A stretch of DNA of 41,767 nucleotides from Acidiferrobacterales bacterium. GTDB lineage: Bacteria; Pseudomonadota; Gammaproteobacteria; Acidiferrobacterales; SZUA-150. Within the stretch, counting starts at the first letter, position 1. Each line of letters begins with the position of its first letter. Positions 34,177-41,767 of the stretch are shown in pieces. The notes beneath the pieces were generated by a model that was not told the DNA's origin, did no database searches, and saw only the letters and a list, made by a program, of their open reading frames with translations. The position numbers were made by a program, and so were the translations under genes. The DNA is taken from NCBI GenBank assembly GCA_947258385.1, contig CAMYII010000066.1, positions 1-41,767 of the forward strand, written 5' to 3'.

Positions 34177-34205
34177 ATTCTAGTCTTTTATCGTTCCCGT
34201 GCCAA
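34177..34205 (-). promoter_or_regulatory. Sigma-70 promoter of argD-argF
   Basis: On the minus strand TTGGCA (34205-34200) and TAGAAT (34182-34177) are separated by exactly 17 bases, placing the transcription start near 34170. The leader to argD would be about 47 nucleotides, mostly the hairpin described above. No arginine-repressor box is obvious by eye. Confidence 0.6.
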
Positions 34206-34211
34206 GCCATC

Positions 34212-34247
34212 AAAAAGCAAAGGCCCGGACGGCGGCCGGGCCTTTGC
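34212..34247 (-). terminator. Intrinsic terminator after Urate_ox_N gene
   Basis: GCAAAGGCCCGG (34217-34228) pairs perfectly with CCGGGCCTTTGC (34236-34247), a twelve-base stem. On the minus strand it is followed by TTTTT. It lies 20 bases after the stop codon at 34267 and separates that gene from the argD promoter. Confidence 0.85.
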
Positions 34248-34266
34248 AGCTTATGCCGATGGGCGC

Positions 34267-34758
34267 TTACAGGCCGAGCGAGGTGTAGTGCGGACCCGCT
34301 ACCATGAAGAAGACCATGGGGATGGAGAACATGGTATTGCTGCGCGAGGCGAGGAAGGCAATGCGTGCGCCCTTGGCCTTTTCCTCAGCGGAGGCCTCGA
34401 CCAGCCCCAACACCTTTTTCTGGTTCGGCCAGATCAACACCCAGACATTGAACAGCATGATGGTGCCGAGCCAGGCGCCGAGACCGATGGGGGCGGCCGC
34501 GCCCTGGAGCAGGAAGGCATCGACCAACCCGATGCCGGCGCGCTCCAGGTAATAGGCGCCGCTCAGCCAGGTCACCAGCGCTGACCAGCGGAACCACAGC
34601 AAGGCCGTGGGGGCGATGTGCTGGGTGATACCGGCGGCGGTATTGTCGGCTTTGGCCTTGGCCAGGCCGGGCGCCTGGACGAAGTTGAAGTAATAAAGTA
34701 GGCCGATCCAGGTGATTCCCGCCAGGACGTGCAGCCAACGATCAAGAATGAGATCCAT
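34267..34758 (-). CDS. Urate_ox_N (PuuD N-terminal-like) membrane protein
   Basis: A 163-residue inner-membrane protein with about four helices. WLHVLAGITWIGLLYYFNFVQAPGLAKA, TALLWFRWSALVTWLSGAYYL, LGAWLGTIMLFNVWVLIWPNQKKVLGL and SRSNTMFSIPMVFFMVAGPHY match the membrane part of cytochrome-linked urate oxidase PuuD (PF06181). The C-terminal cytochrome c domain of PuuD is absent. Conserved His in the helices may bind heme. Stand-alone versions occur in many proteobacteria, and their role is not established. The ATG follows GGGGAGAA. An intrinsic terminator follows the stop. Confidence 0.82.
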   Translation of the reverse strand: MDLILDRWLHVLAGITWIGLLYYFNFVQAPGLAKAKADNTAAGITQHIAPTALLWFRWSALVTWLSGAYYLERAGIGLVDAFLLQGAAAPIGLGAWLGTIMLFNVWVLIWPNQKKVLGLVEASAEEKAKGARIAFLASRSNTMFSIPMVFFMVAGPHYTSLGL

Positions 34759-34840
34759 GAGTATTCTCCCCGAGACGAATTCTTTAGTAGATGTGTATCT
34801 AGATGTATACCGTGAGGTCAGGCGACAAAAGCGCGCGCCC

Positions 34841-34945
34841 TCAGCCGACGGCGATCAGAAAATTACGCGCGACGACAAACAGAATCAGTGTGAGCACCAG
34901 TCCCGAGACAATGGTCCCGATGATAGAGTCCAATGGGTTCTTCAT
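34841..34945 (-). CDS. 34-residue single-span membrane peptide
   Basis: A short frame on the minus strand encodes MKNPLDSIIGTIV...ARNFLIAVG, with one hydrophobic segment (about 7-25) followed by Arg. The ATG is preceded by GGGAAAGAAG, a fair ribosome binding site, and codon choice is regular. It lies 83 bases upstream of the Urate_ox_N gene on the same strand, so the two may be one operon. Small subunits of this kind stabilise membrane oxidases, but no family is recognised. Confidence 0.6.
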   Translation of the reverse strand: MKNPLDSIIGTIVSGLVLTLILFVVARNFLIAVG

Positions 34946-35302
34946 CTTCTTTCCCTCGCAACCTTATGATTTTAAATATGAATATTGGCGAACAGTTGAC
35001 CGTTTCGATCAGGCGCAAAGCCTAAGGCAGTTTTATGCCGATTTCAAGCGCATTTGGGTGTCAAACCCGGCAGAATAACCTGCCAATCGTTATGACGATT
35101 CCAATTCGCGGTGACGGGATGGCGGTCGCCGGCGCGGCGGGCGCTGTTGCGGCGGCGCTCAAAGCGCCTGCCTTGACCTGCCTAGCCAAAAACACGATCA
35201 TACTGCGCTTATTTTCCGGGGCGTCGCGAGTCGCCGATAAGAAAGGAACCCTTTTTCAACGTCGTGTTGACCAAAATCCCCACCTGAGTGCGTAGGAGAT
35301 CC
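34946..35302. other. Divergent intergenic region before pdhA
   Basis: About 360 bases between the small membrane peptide (minus) and the pyruvate dehydrogenase genes (plus). TTGACC at 35173-35178 with GATCAT at 35196-35201 (17-base spacing) is a possible promoter for the pdh operon. An AT-rich stretch at 34965-34990 may serve the minus-strand genes. I see no coding frame and no RNA gene. Confidence 0.4.
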
Positions 35303-36301
35303 ATGAACGCCGAAGACCAGAAGCGCCTGCTGCGCGAAATGATTTTTTACCGCCGCTTCGAAGACCGTACTTTTGAGGCCTATATGGAGCGCAAGATCGG
35401 CGGTTTCCTGCACCTGTACTCCGGCCAGGAGGCGGTGGCGACCGGCGTGCTGGAGATGGCCCGCACCGGCCATGACTATGTGATCACGGGCTACCGCGAC
35501 CATGTCCATGCCATCAAGACCGGCGCGCCGCCGCGTGAGGTGATGGCGGAGCTCTATGGCAAGCAAACCGGTTCTTCCAGGGGCCGTGGCGGATCCATGC
35601 ACATCTTTGATCCGACGGTGCATTTCATGGGTGGCTATGCCCTGGTGGGCCAGCCGTTTCCGCTCGCCGCCGGTCTGGCGCTCGCCTGCAAACACAAAGG
35701 CTCGGATCAGATCGCGATCTGTTTCTTAGGCGACGGCGCCAATAATCAGGGGACGTTTCACGAGACCATGAACATGGCCTCGGTGTGGAAGTTGCCGGTG
35801 TTGTTCGTGTGTGAAAACAATCTCTACGCGATCGGTACCCGCATTGAGCGTTCGACGGCTGTGACCGACCAGTACAAACGGGTCTGCGGCTACAACATCC
35901 CATCGAGTCAGCACGACGGACAGAACATTGAAACCGTCATGGAGGCGGCCAAGAACGCCATCGATCATGTGCGTGGCGGCAACGGGCCCTATTTCATCGA
36001 GTTCATGACCTACCGTCATCGCGGGCATTCCATGTCCGACGCCAAGGGTTACCGCAACAAGGAAGAAGAGGAGCAGTGGCTGAAGCGTGATCCGATCGTG
36101 TTGTACACCGAGAAGCTCAGAAAGGCGGGCGTGCTTTCGGACAAAGACATCAAGGCGATGGAAAAGGCCATCGATGATGAGATTGAAAACGAGATCATCA
36201 AGTTCGCCGAGGAGAGCCCCGAGCCGCGGGTGGAAGACCTGACCAAATACGTCCTCGATGATAACCCGGATCCGCGCTGGATCGGGCCGTTACAGAAATA
36301 G
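35303..36301 (+). CDS. pdhA: Pyruvate dehydrogenase E1 component, alpha subunit
   Basis: A 332-residue subunit of the alpha2beta2 E1 enzyme that decarboxylates pyruvate using thiamine diphosphate and passes the acetyl unit to lipoyl-E2. The ThDP motif GDG...NN is at 143-145 and 172-173 (LGDGANNQGTFHE...FVCENNLYA). The phosphorylation-loop-like YRHRGHSMSDAKGYR and the N-terminal YRRFEDRTFEAYMERKIGGFLHLYSGQEA are typical. AGGAGA precedes the ATG at 35303; the in-frame GTG 15 bases upstream is less suitable. It is the first gene of the pdh operon. Confidence 0.95.
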   Translation: MNAEDQKRLLREMIFYRRFEDRTFEAYMERKIGGFLHLYSGQEAVATGVLEMARTGHDYVITGYRDHVHAIKTGAPPREVMAELYGKQTGSSRGRGGSMHIFDPTVHFMGGYALVGQPFPLAAGLALACKHKGSDQIAICFLGDGANNQGTFHETMNMASVWKLPVLFVCENNLYAIGTRIERSTAVTDQYKRVCGYNIPSSQHDGQNIETVMEAAKNAIDHVRGGNGPYFIEFMTYRHRGHSMSDAKGYRNKEEEEQWLKRDPIVLYTEKLRKAGVLSDKDIKAMEKAIDDEIENEIIKFAEESPEPRVEDLTKYVLDDNPDPRWIGPLQK

Positions 36302-36315
36302 GCAAGAGGTAAGAC

Positions 36316-37296
36316 ATGGCAGAGATTGCATACTGGGAAGCGATTCGTCGCGCCCATGACGAGGAGTTGGCCAACGACCCCATGGTCATTGTCATGGGCG
36401 AGGACATCGGCGTGGCCGGCGGCACCTATAAAGCCACCTTGGGCCTGTACGACAAGTACGGCGAGTCGCGGATCATCGACACCCCGATCTCGGAGAATTC
36501 CTACACGGGCGTCGGTATCGGTGCCTCAATGGCGGGCATGCGTCCCATCATCGAGATCATGTCGATCAACTTTGCCCTGCTGGCACTCGATACCCTGATC
36601 AATGCCGCGGCCAAGATCCGCTACATGTCGGGCGGCCGCGTGCAATGCCCGATCGTGATGCGCACCCCGGGCGGCACCGCGCACCAGCTCGCGGCCCAGC
36701 ATTCGGCGCGCCTGGCGCGCATGTTCATGAGCACCTCGGGGCTGCGGGTGGTCACCCCGCGGGGTCCGCTGGACGCCTGCGGCATGTTGAAATCCGCGGT
36801 GCGGTGCAACGATCCGGTGATCATCATCGAGCACGAGCGCATGTATAACCTGAAGGAGGAGGTTCCCGACGAGGAATACTTCCGGCCGCTGGAGGGCGCG
36901 GAAGTGGTGCGCGAAGGCAGCGATATCACCCTGATCGGCTACAACTACAGCGTGCATCTGTGCCTGGAAGCCGCCAAGCGCCTGGAGAAAGACGGTATCA
37001 GTGCCGAGGTCGTCGACCTGCGGGCGCTGAAACCGCTGGATCGCGAAACCATACGCCGCTCGGTCGAGAAGACACACCGCTTTCTGGTGGCCGAGGAAGA
37101 CGAGGCCCCAGTGGGGGTCGGTGCGGAGATCATGGCCGTGGTCACGGAGGACTGTTTCTATGCCCTGGACGCGCAGCCGGCACGTGTGCACGCGGCCGAT
37201 GTGCCGGTGCCGTACAACCACACCCTTGAGAAGGCGGCGATTCCCGATGCGGATGACGTCTATCAAAGCGCCCTCAAGGTGATGGGCAAGATCTGA
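36316..37296 (+). CDS. pdhB: Pyruvate dehydrogenase E1 component, beta subunit
   Basis: A 326-residue partner of the alpha subunit that completes the thiamine site; the catalytic Glu lies in VMGEDIGVAGGTYKATLGL. Other landmarks are IDTPISENSYTGVGIGASMAGMRPIIEIM, RTPGGTAHQLAAQHSARL, and the C-terminal transketolase-like domain (IGYNYSVHLCLEAAKRLEKDGISAEVVDLRALKPLD and VEEDEAPVGVGAEIMA-like). It starts 14 bases after pdhA behind AAGAGGTAAG and ends about 85 bases before the E2-E3 fusion gene. Confidence 0.95.
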   Translation: MAEIAYWEAIRRAHDEELANDPMVIVMGEDIGVAGGTYKATLGLYDKYGESRIIDTPISENSYTGVGIGASMAGMRPIIEIMSINFALLALDTLINAAAKIRYMSGGRVQCPIVMRTPGGTAHQLAAQHSARLARMFMSTSGLRVVTPRGPLDACGMLKSAVRCNDPVIIIEHERMYNLKEEVPDEEYFRPLEGAEVVREGSDITLIGYNYSVHLCLEAAKRLEKDGISAEVVDLRALKPLDRETIRRSVEKTHRFLVAEEDEAPVGVGAEIMAVVTEDCFYALDAQPARVHAADVPVPYNHTLEKAAIPDADDVYQSALKVMGKI

Positions 37297-37382
37297 TTGC
37301 CCCTTGCGGCCGTGACCGATTGGCTTTGCAGTTTCCAAGTGTGATCCCTTGAAACGACATCGAGAAGACGAAAACTGGCGTA

Positions 37383-40346
37383 ATGGCTGAACCTCATATC
37401 ATAAAAATGCCGCAGCTCTCCGATACCATGACCGAAGGCACGGTGGTGTCGTGGGAGAAGAACATCGGAGACTTCATCGAGCGCGGCACAGTGGTCGCGA
37501 CCGTGGAGACCGACAAGGCGATCATGGACGTGGAAGTGTTTCGCGAGGGTTATCTTTCCGGCCCGTTGGCGGCGGAGGGGGCGGTGGTGCCGGTGGGCGA
37601 GGCCATCGGCCGGCTGGTCGCCGGGGAGGCCGAGGTCCAAACCGGTGAGGCCGGTACGGCGGTTTCCGCGACCAGCGCGCCGGCGGCGCCCGTGCCCGGT
37701 GCCGAGCCAAGCGAAGTTCCAAGCGGCGCGCATCCCGTCAAGATGCCGCAGCTCTCCGATACCATGACCGAAGGCACGGTGGTGTCGTGGGAGAAGAACA
37801 TCGGAGACTTCATCGAGCGCGGCACGGTGGTCGCGACCGTGGAAACCGACAAGGCCGTCATGGATGCCGAGGTGTTCCGCGAGGGTTATCTTTCCGGCCC
37901 GCTGGCCGAGGTCGACAGCGTGGTGCCGGTCGGTGAGCCGATCGCCTATCTGGTCGCCGAGGCCGATCAAGTGCTCGATACTACACGCGCGGCGGCCGCC
38001 GCGCCGCGGCCTGTCGAGCCGATGCTGACACCGAAATCAGAACCCTTCGGCACGGCCAAGGCCAAGACCCGGATCCCGGCCATGCCCCATGGCGCCACCC
38101 CGGCCCCGCGTCCGCGGGCGGGCAAGGCCACGCCCTATGCGCGCCAACTGGCCGGCGCCCATGGCATCGATCTGAACAGCATCACCGGCAGCGGCCCCGA
38201 CGGGCTCATCGTCGCCGCTGACGTGCTCAACACGGAGGTGCAGAAAACCGCCACCAAGCGCGTGTTTCAGCTGCCCGGCGTGGGCCGGCCCATGGACGCC
38301 ATGGAAAAGGCGGTCGCCCACAACATGGAGTATTCGCTGTCCATGCCGTTGTTCCGGGTCACGGTGACCGTGTCCCCCGCGCAACTGGCGGCGGCCTCGA
38401 AACAGGCCGGCTACTCGTTGACCGTGGCGCTCGCCAAGGCCGCGGCGCTCGCCATCCAGCAATATCCCAAGGTCAACGCGGTCTATCAGCACGAAGACCG
38501 GATCATCGAACGCGAGCAGATTGACGTGGGCCTGGCGGTGGAAACCGAAGGCATGGGGCTGGTCGTGCCGGTATTGCGTGATGTCGCCAATCGCAGCCTG
38601 GGCGAGCTCAATGCCAACTGGAAAGACTTGGTCAATCGCGCCCGCATACGCCGACTGAAGCCCGAGGAGTACTCCAACCCCACCTTTACCATCTCCAATA
38701 TGGGCATGCTGGGCGTGACCCATTTCGACGCCATCCCGGCCCCCGGCACCTCGGCCATCTTCGCGATTGCCACGACCGGGCCGCAGGGCATGCCGGTCAC
38801 GGTTACCGCGGATCACCGCATTGTCAACGGCGCGGACGCCGCCAAGTTCCTGACTGTGTTCAAGGGACTGGTGGAGAACCCGGACTGGGTGGCGGGCGGC
38901 GCGGCGGTGGCCGCGCCGTTGACGCCGACCGCGGTCAAGGCGGAACCCCCGGTCGCCATCCCCAGGGGCGAGTGGGATTACGACGTGCTCGTCATCGGCG
39001 GCGGCCCCGGCGGCGAGTGTCTGTGGCGCGGCTGCATCCCGTCCAAGGCCTGGCGCGCGGCGGCCGACCGCATCCGTGACCGCCGTCATGACGGCCATCT
39101 GGGTGTTACCAACACCAACAAGCCGGAGCTGTCGTGGACCAGGCTGGAGAAGACCCGCCGCGGCGTGCTGGAGACACGCGGGGAGATGGCGCTCAAAACC
39201 GACAAGGGTGTGAAGATCGACGTCTTGCCAGGGTTTGCCCGGTTTGAATCGGAGCACAGCGTCTCGCTGGATAGCTCCGGCATCAGCCAGGACCCGCACC
39301 TGCGCTCGGCGAGCGAGGGCAAGCCCGGTAAGACCATCAGCTTCGGGGCGGCGGTGATCGCCACCGGCGCGCCGCCGTTTGTGCCGCCCATCCCGGGCGC
39401 CGACGGCAAGGGCGTGCTCACCTCCGATACCGTGTGGGGACTGAAGGCCCCGCCGCAGCGCCTGGGCGTCATCGGCGCCGGTGCTATCGGGCTGGAGATG
39501 GCGCAGATCTTCGCCGATTTCGGCGCCAAGGTGCAGGTGATCGAAGCCCAGGATCGGCCGCTGGCCGAGGTGGAGCCCGAGATCGCCAAGCATCTCACCG
39601 CCCTGCTGGAGCAGGAAAAGAATCTCACCCTGACCGTGTCCGCCAAGGTCAAGAAAATCAGCGGCAAGCCCGGCGACATGACGCTGAACTACGAGGATGC
39701 CGAGGGCAAGACCAGGAGCTTCAAGTGTGACTACGTGATCGTGGCAACCGGCAAGCGCCCGGTGCTGGAACCCCTGCAGTTGGACAAGGCCGGTGTGGCG
39801 GTTGACAACGGCGTCGTCAAGGTCGATGCCCGGTGCCGCACCAATGTTCCCCACATCTACGCTGTTGGTGATGTCGTCGGGGGCCTGATGCTGGCGCACA
39901 CCGCCGGCCAGCAGGGGCGGGTGGCCGCCGCCGCGTTGCTCGGCGAGTCCTTGGCCTACGATGTGGCCAAGGACTGCGGGGTGGTCTTTACCCGGCCTCA
40001 GGCCGCCTTTGTCGGTCTTTCCGTGGAGCAGGCGAAAGCGGCGGGGATCGATGCGGTTGAGGTCAAGACACCGATCAGCCTCGATGCCAAGGCGATGATC
40101 ACCAATGAAACCGATGGGCTGATCAAGATTGTCGCCGACAAGGCCAGCCGCCGTATCGTCGGGGTGCATTTTCTCGCAGACCATGCCGACACGCTGATTG
40201 GCGAGGCGGTGATGATGGTGGCCGGGGAGATGACGCTGGATCAGGTGGCGCAGGCGATCCACCCCCATCCCACCCAGACCGAGATGTTCGGTGACATGGC
40301 GAGGCGGCTGCTGGCGCGGCTGCGGCGCAGCGCCAAGGTGCGCTAG
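37383..40346 (+). CDS. Fused dihydrolipoamide acetyltransferase (E2) and dihydrolipoamide dehydrogenase (E3)
   Basis: A 987-residue fusion. Two nearly identical lipoyl domains (about 3-80 and 115-192; lipoyl-lysines Lys45 and Lys157 in ETDKA), an Ala/Pro linker, a peripheral-subunit-binding domain (about 250-285), the E2 catalytic domain (about 290-505), a second linker and an E3 domain (about 530-987). The E2 motif is DHRIVNG with His478; the usual Asp is Asn482, as in plastid/cyanobacterial-type E2. In E3 the redox pair is Cys546/Cys551 (CLWRGCIPSK), the NAD site GVIGAGAIGLEMAQ and the base HPHPTQTE. However, GGGPGG (539-544) joins directly to ECLWRGC, so about 25 residues of the FAD-binding fold are missing and E3 activity is doubtful as written. 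Confidence 0.92.
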   Translation: MAEPHIIKMPQLSDTMTEGTVVSWEKNIGDFIERGTVVATVETDKAIMDVEVFREGYLSGPLAAEGAVVPVGEAIGRLVAGEAEVQTGEAGTAVSATSAPAAPVPGAEPSEVPSGAHPVKMPQLSDTMTEGTVVSWEKNIGDFIERGTVVATVETDKAVMDAEVFREGYLSGPLAEVDSVVPVGEPIAYLVAEADQVLDTTRAAAAAPRPVEPMLTPKSEPFGTAKAKTRIPAMPHGATPAPRPRAGKATPYARQLAGAHGIDLNSITGSGPDGLIVAADVLNTEVQKTATKRVFQLPGVGRPMDAMEKAVAHNMEYSLSMPLFRVTVTVSPAQLAAASKQAGYSLTVALAKAAALAIQQYPKVNAVYQHEDRIIEREQIDVGLAVETEGMGLVVPVLRDVANRSLGELNANWKDLVNRARIRRLKPEEYSNPTFTISNMGMLGVTHFDAIPAPGTSAIFAIATTGPQGMPVTVTADHRIVNGADAAKFLTVFKGLVENPDWVAGGAAVAAPLTPTAVKAEPPVAIPRGEWDYDVLVIGGGPGGECLWRGCIPSKAWRAAADRIRDRRHDGHLGVTNTNKPELSWTRLEKTRRGVLETRGEMALKTDKGVKIDVLPGFARFESEHSVSLDSSGISQDPHLRSASEGKPGKTISFGAAVIATGAPPFVPPIPGADGKGVLTSDTVWGLKAPPQRLGVIGAGAIGLEMAQIFADFGAKVQVIEAQDRPLAEVEPEIAKHLTALLEQEKNLTLTVSAKVKKISGKPGDMTLNYEDAEGKTRSFKCDYVIVATGKRPVLEPLQLDKAGVAVDNGVVKVDARCRTNVPHIYAVGDVVGGLMLAHTAGQQGRVAAAALLGESLAYDVAKDCGVVFTRPQAAFVGLSVEQAKAAGIDAVEVKTPISLDAKAMITNETDGLIKIVADKASRRIVGVHFLADHADTLIGEAVMMVAGEMTLDQVAQAIHPHPTQTEMFGDMARRLLARLRRSAKVR

Positions 40347-40456
40347 CGGCCACCAGCTAGCCATGCGCGGCGCCACACCCCGCCGTGTCATGGCCTGATC
40401 CTTTTTGCCTGGGCGGCGCTCGTGGTACGGTGCCTCTCACAAGCCTGGTTTTCTCG

Positions 40457-40462
40457 TATAAT
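40457..40462 (+). promoter_or_regulatory. Possible argG promoter (-10 element)
   Basis: A perfect TATAAT in GTATAATCCCTGG. No good -35 lies 16-18 bases upstream. It would give an untranslated leader of about 115 bases before argG. An inverted pair of GCTAGC hexamers at 40342-40361 may end the pdh transcript upstream, but there is no T-run. Confidence 0.4.
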
Positions 40463-40583
40463 CCCTGGCAGGTTGCCGAAAGACTTCTTTTTCAGAGTGT
40501 CCCGGCAGGGATCGCCCGCGATTGTGTGTCGTGGTGTGAGTTGCGGTGAAGGCGTAATGAAAATGAGAAGGTGTTGAAAGCGC

Positions 40584-41767
40584 ATGGCTCGATCTGAAGT
40601 CAAAAAAGTGGTGCTGGCTTACTCCGGGGGCCTGGATACCTCGGTGATCCTGAAATGGCTGCAGGAGACCTACGGCTGTGAGGTGGTGACCTTCACCGCC
40701 GATATCGGCCAGGGTGAGGAAGTGGGCGTGGCGCGCGCCAAGGCCGAGGCGCTGGGTGTGACGGAGATCTATATCGACGACCTGCGCGAGGAGTTCGCCC
40801 GTGATTTCGTCTATCCGATGTTTCGCGCCAACGCGCTGTACGAAGGGGAATACCTGCTCGGCACCTCCATCGCCCGTCCGCTCATCGCCAAGCGCCAGAT
40901 CGAGATCGCCAATGAGACCGGGGCCGACGCGGTGTCCCATGGCGCCACCGGCAAAGGCAATGACCAGGTGCGCTTTGAACTGGGCTTCTATGCGCTCAAG
41001 CCCGATGTGCGCGTGATCGCGCCCTGGCGCGAATGGGACTTGAGCTCGCGCAAGAAACTGCTCGCCTATGCCGGGCAGCACGGTATCGCCGTGGAGCAGA
41101 AGCGCGGCGGCGGCTCGCCTTACTCCATGGATGCCAATCTGCTGCACATCTCCTACGAGGGCGGCATCCTGGAGGATCCCTGGGCGGAACCGGAGATGTC
41201 CATGTGGCGTTGGACCGTCGCGCCGGAAAAGGCGCCCGATGAACCGGTCTACGTGGAGCTGACCTATGAGAACGGCGATATCGTGGCGACCGACGGCGAG
41301 GCCATGAGCCCGGCCACAGTCATGCAGCGGCTGAACAGGCTCGGCGGCGAGCACGGGATCGGCCGCACCGACATTGTCGAGAACCGCTATGTCGGCATGA
41401 AGTCGCGCGGCTGCTATGAGACGCCTGCCGGGACCATTATGCTCAAGGCCCACCGCGCCGTCGAATCGCTCACGCTCGACCGGGAAGTGGCGCATCTCAA
41501 AGACGAGTTGATGCCGCGCTATGCCAGCCTGATCTACAATGGCTATTGGTGGAGCCCTGAACGCAGGCTGCTTCAGGAGCTGATCGATGGCTCGCAGGCC
41601 ACCGTTAACGGCACGGTGCGGCTGAAGCTCTACAAGGGCAACGTGACGGTGACAGGACGGCGTTCCGACAAGGACAGCCTTTTCGATGCCGAGATCGCCA
41701 CCTTCGAGGAAGATGCGGGGGCGTATGATCAGCGCGATGCCGAAGGCTTTATCAAGCTCAACGCCCT
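40584..41767 (+). CDS. argG: Argininosuccinate synthase (runs off the window)
   Basis: At least 394 codons of an enzyme of about 400-405 residues, so nearly complete; the end lies outside. It condenses citrulline and aspartate with ATP to argininosuccinate. The P-loop AYSGGLDTS is near residue 12-20. Then come [88 protein letters not shown] and the C-terminal [11 protein letters not shown], all standard. The ATG at 40584 gives the normal N-terminus [16 protein letters not shown]; a weak GAAGGTG lies upstream. It completes the arginine pathway steps represented here by argD and argF. Confidence 0.97.
   Translation, partial: MARSEVKKVVLAYSGGLDTSVILKWLQETYGCEVVTFTADIGQGEEVGVARAKAEALGVTEIYIDDLREEFARDFVYPMFRANALYEGEYLLGTSIARPLIAKRQIEIANETGADAVSHGATGKGNDQVRFELGFYALKPDVRVIAPWREWDLSSRKKLLAYAGQHGIAVEQKRGGGSPYSMDANLLHISYEGGILEDPWAEPEMSMWRWTVAPEKAPDEPVYVELTYENGDIVATDGEAMSPATVMQRLNRLGGEHGIGRTDIVENRYVGMKSRGCYETPAGTIMLKAHRAVESLTLDREVAHLKDELMPRYASLIYNGYWWSPERRLLQELIDGSQATVNGTVRLKLYKGNVTVTGRRSDKDSLFDAEIATFEEDAGAYDQRDAEGFIKLNA

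Noticed and set aside
38037-40391. Very long (784-codon) open frame antisense to the E2-E3 fusion
   Set aside because: It is a shadow of a GC-rich coding sequence. The sense strand has unmistakable lipoyl, E2 and E3 motifs, and the antisense product has low-complexity His/Arg/Gly composition.
1-41767. CRISPR arrays, rRNA genes, tRNA genes, phage genes
   Set aside because: No regular short repeats with spacers, no rRNA-like sequence, no foldable tRNA and no phage structural genes were seen on reading both strands.

Overview
The window reads as chromosome of a fairly GC-rich Gram-negative bacterium, most probably a gammaproteobacterium or close relative. Pointers are an outer-membrane lipocalin, lpxD, ettA, a FimX-like type IV pilus regulator and argD/argF/argG. 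Outer-membrane multiheme cytochromes suggest metal or extracellular redox chemistry. The genus cannot be named from sequence alone.

Layout. 1-6.5 kb is a more AT-rich, loosely packed accessory segment of small unrelated plus-strand genes: an 86-aa protein, a secreted metallo-beta-lactamase-fold hydrolase, an NTF2/SnoaL-like protein, a methyltransferase, a GDP-mannose mannosyl hydrolase and a PAS-GGDEF cyclase. At least one good integron attC-like site lies here (1173-1230), with a second probable one (117-206), a decayed candidate and a broken IS110-type transposase. I read it as the edge or remnant of a gene-cassette array. No integrase is visible. 6.5-10.3 kb holds a STAS/SpoIIAA-like protein, lipocalin Blc and a P2-type cation ATPase.

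10.4-17.3 kb is the most striking region. A minus-strand operon encodes an outer-membrane beta-barrel, a seven-heme periplasmic cytochrome and two tandem paralogous ten-heme-motif lipoproteins. It is divergent from a nine-heme cytochrome. A cysteine-rich C_GCAxxG_C_C protein lies just beyond, behind a perfect FNR box placed 41.5 bp upstream of the predicted start of transcription. Together the cluster looks like an outer-membrane electron conduit (porin-cytochrome type), with up to 36 candidate heme sites.

17.6-24.3 kb carries an orphan lpxD, an archaeal-type S-adenosylmethionine synthetase, a TFIIB-type zinc-ribbon protein, a DCC thiol oxidoreductase, a PH-domain membrane protein, a site-2 protease with CBS domains, a small lipoprotein, an encapsulin-type ferritin without encapsulin, and a DUF6122-like membrane protein. 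24.4-32 kb, on the minus strand, encodes an ATM1-type ABC exporter, EttA, a FimX-like REC-PAS-GGDEF-EAL protein bracketed by two inverted copies of a ~195-bp MITE-like repeat, and an FbpC-like ATPase. 32-35 kb has argF, argD (with an attenuator-like leader), a stand-alone Urate_ox_N membrane protein and a 34-aa membrane peptide. 35.3-40.3 kb is a pyruvate dehydrogenase operon (E1 alpha, E1 beta and a 987-aa E2-E3 fusion). The E3 part lacks about 25 residues of its FAD-binding fold. argG starts at 40584 and runs off the window.
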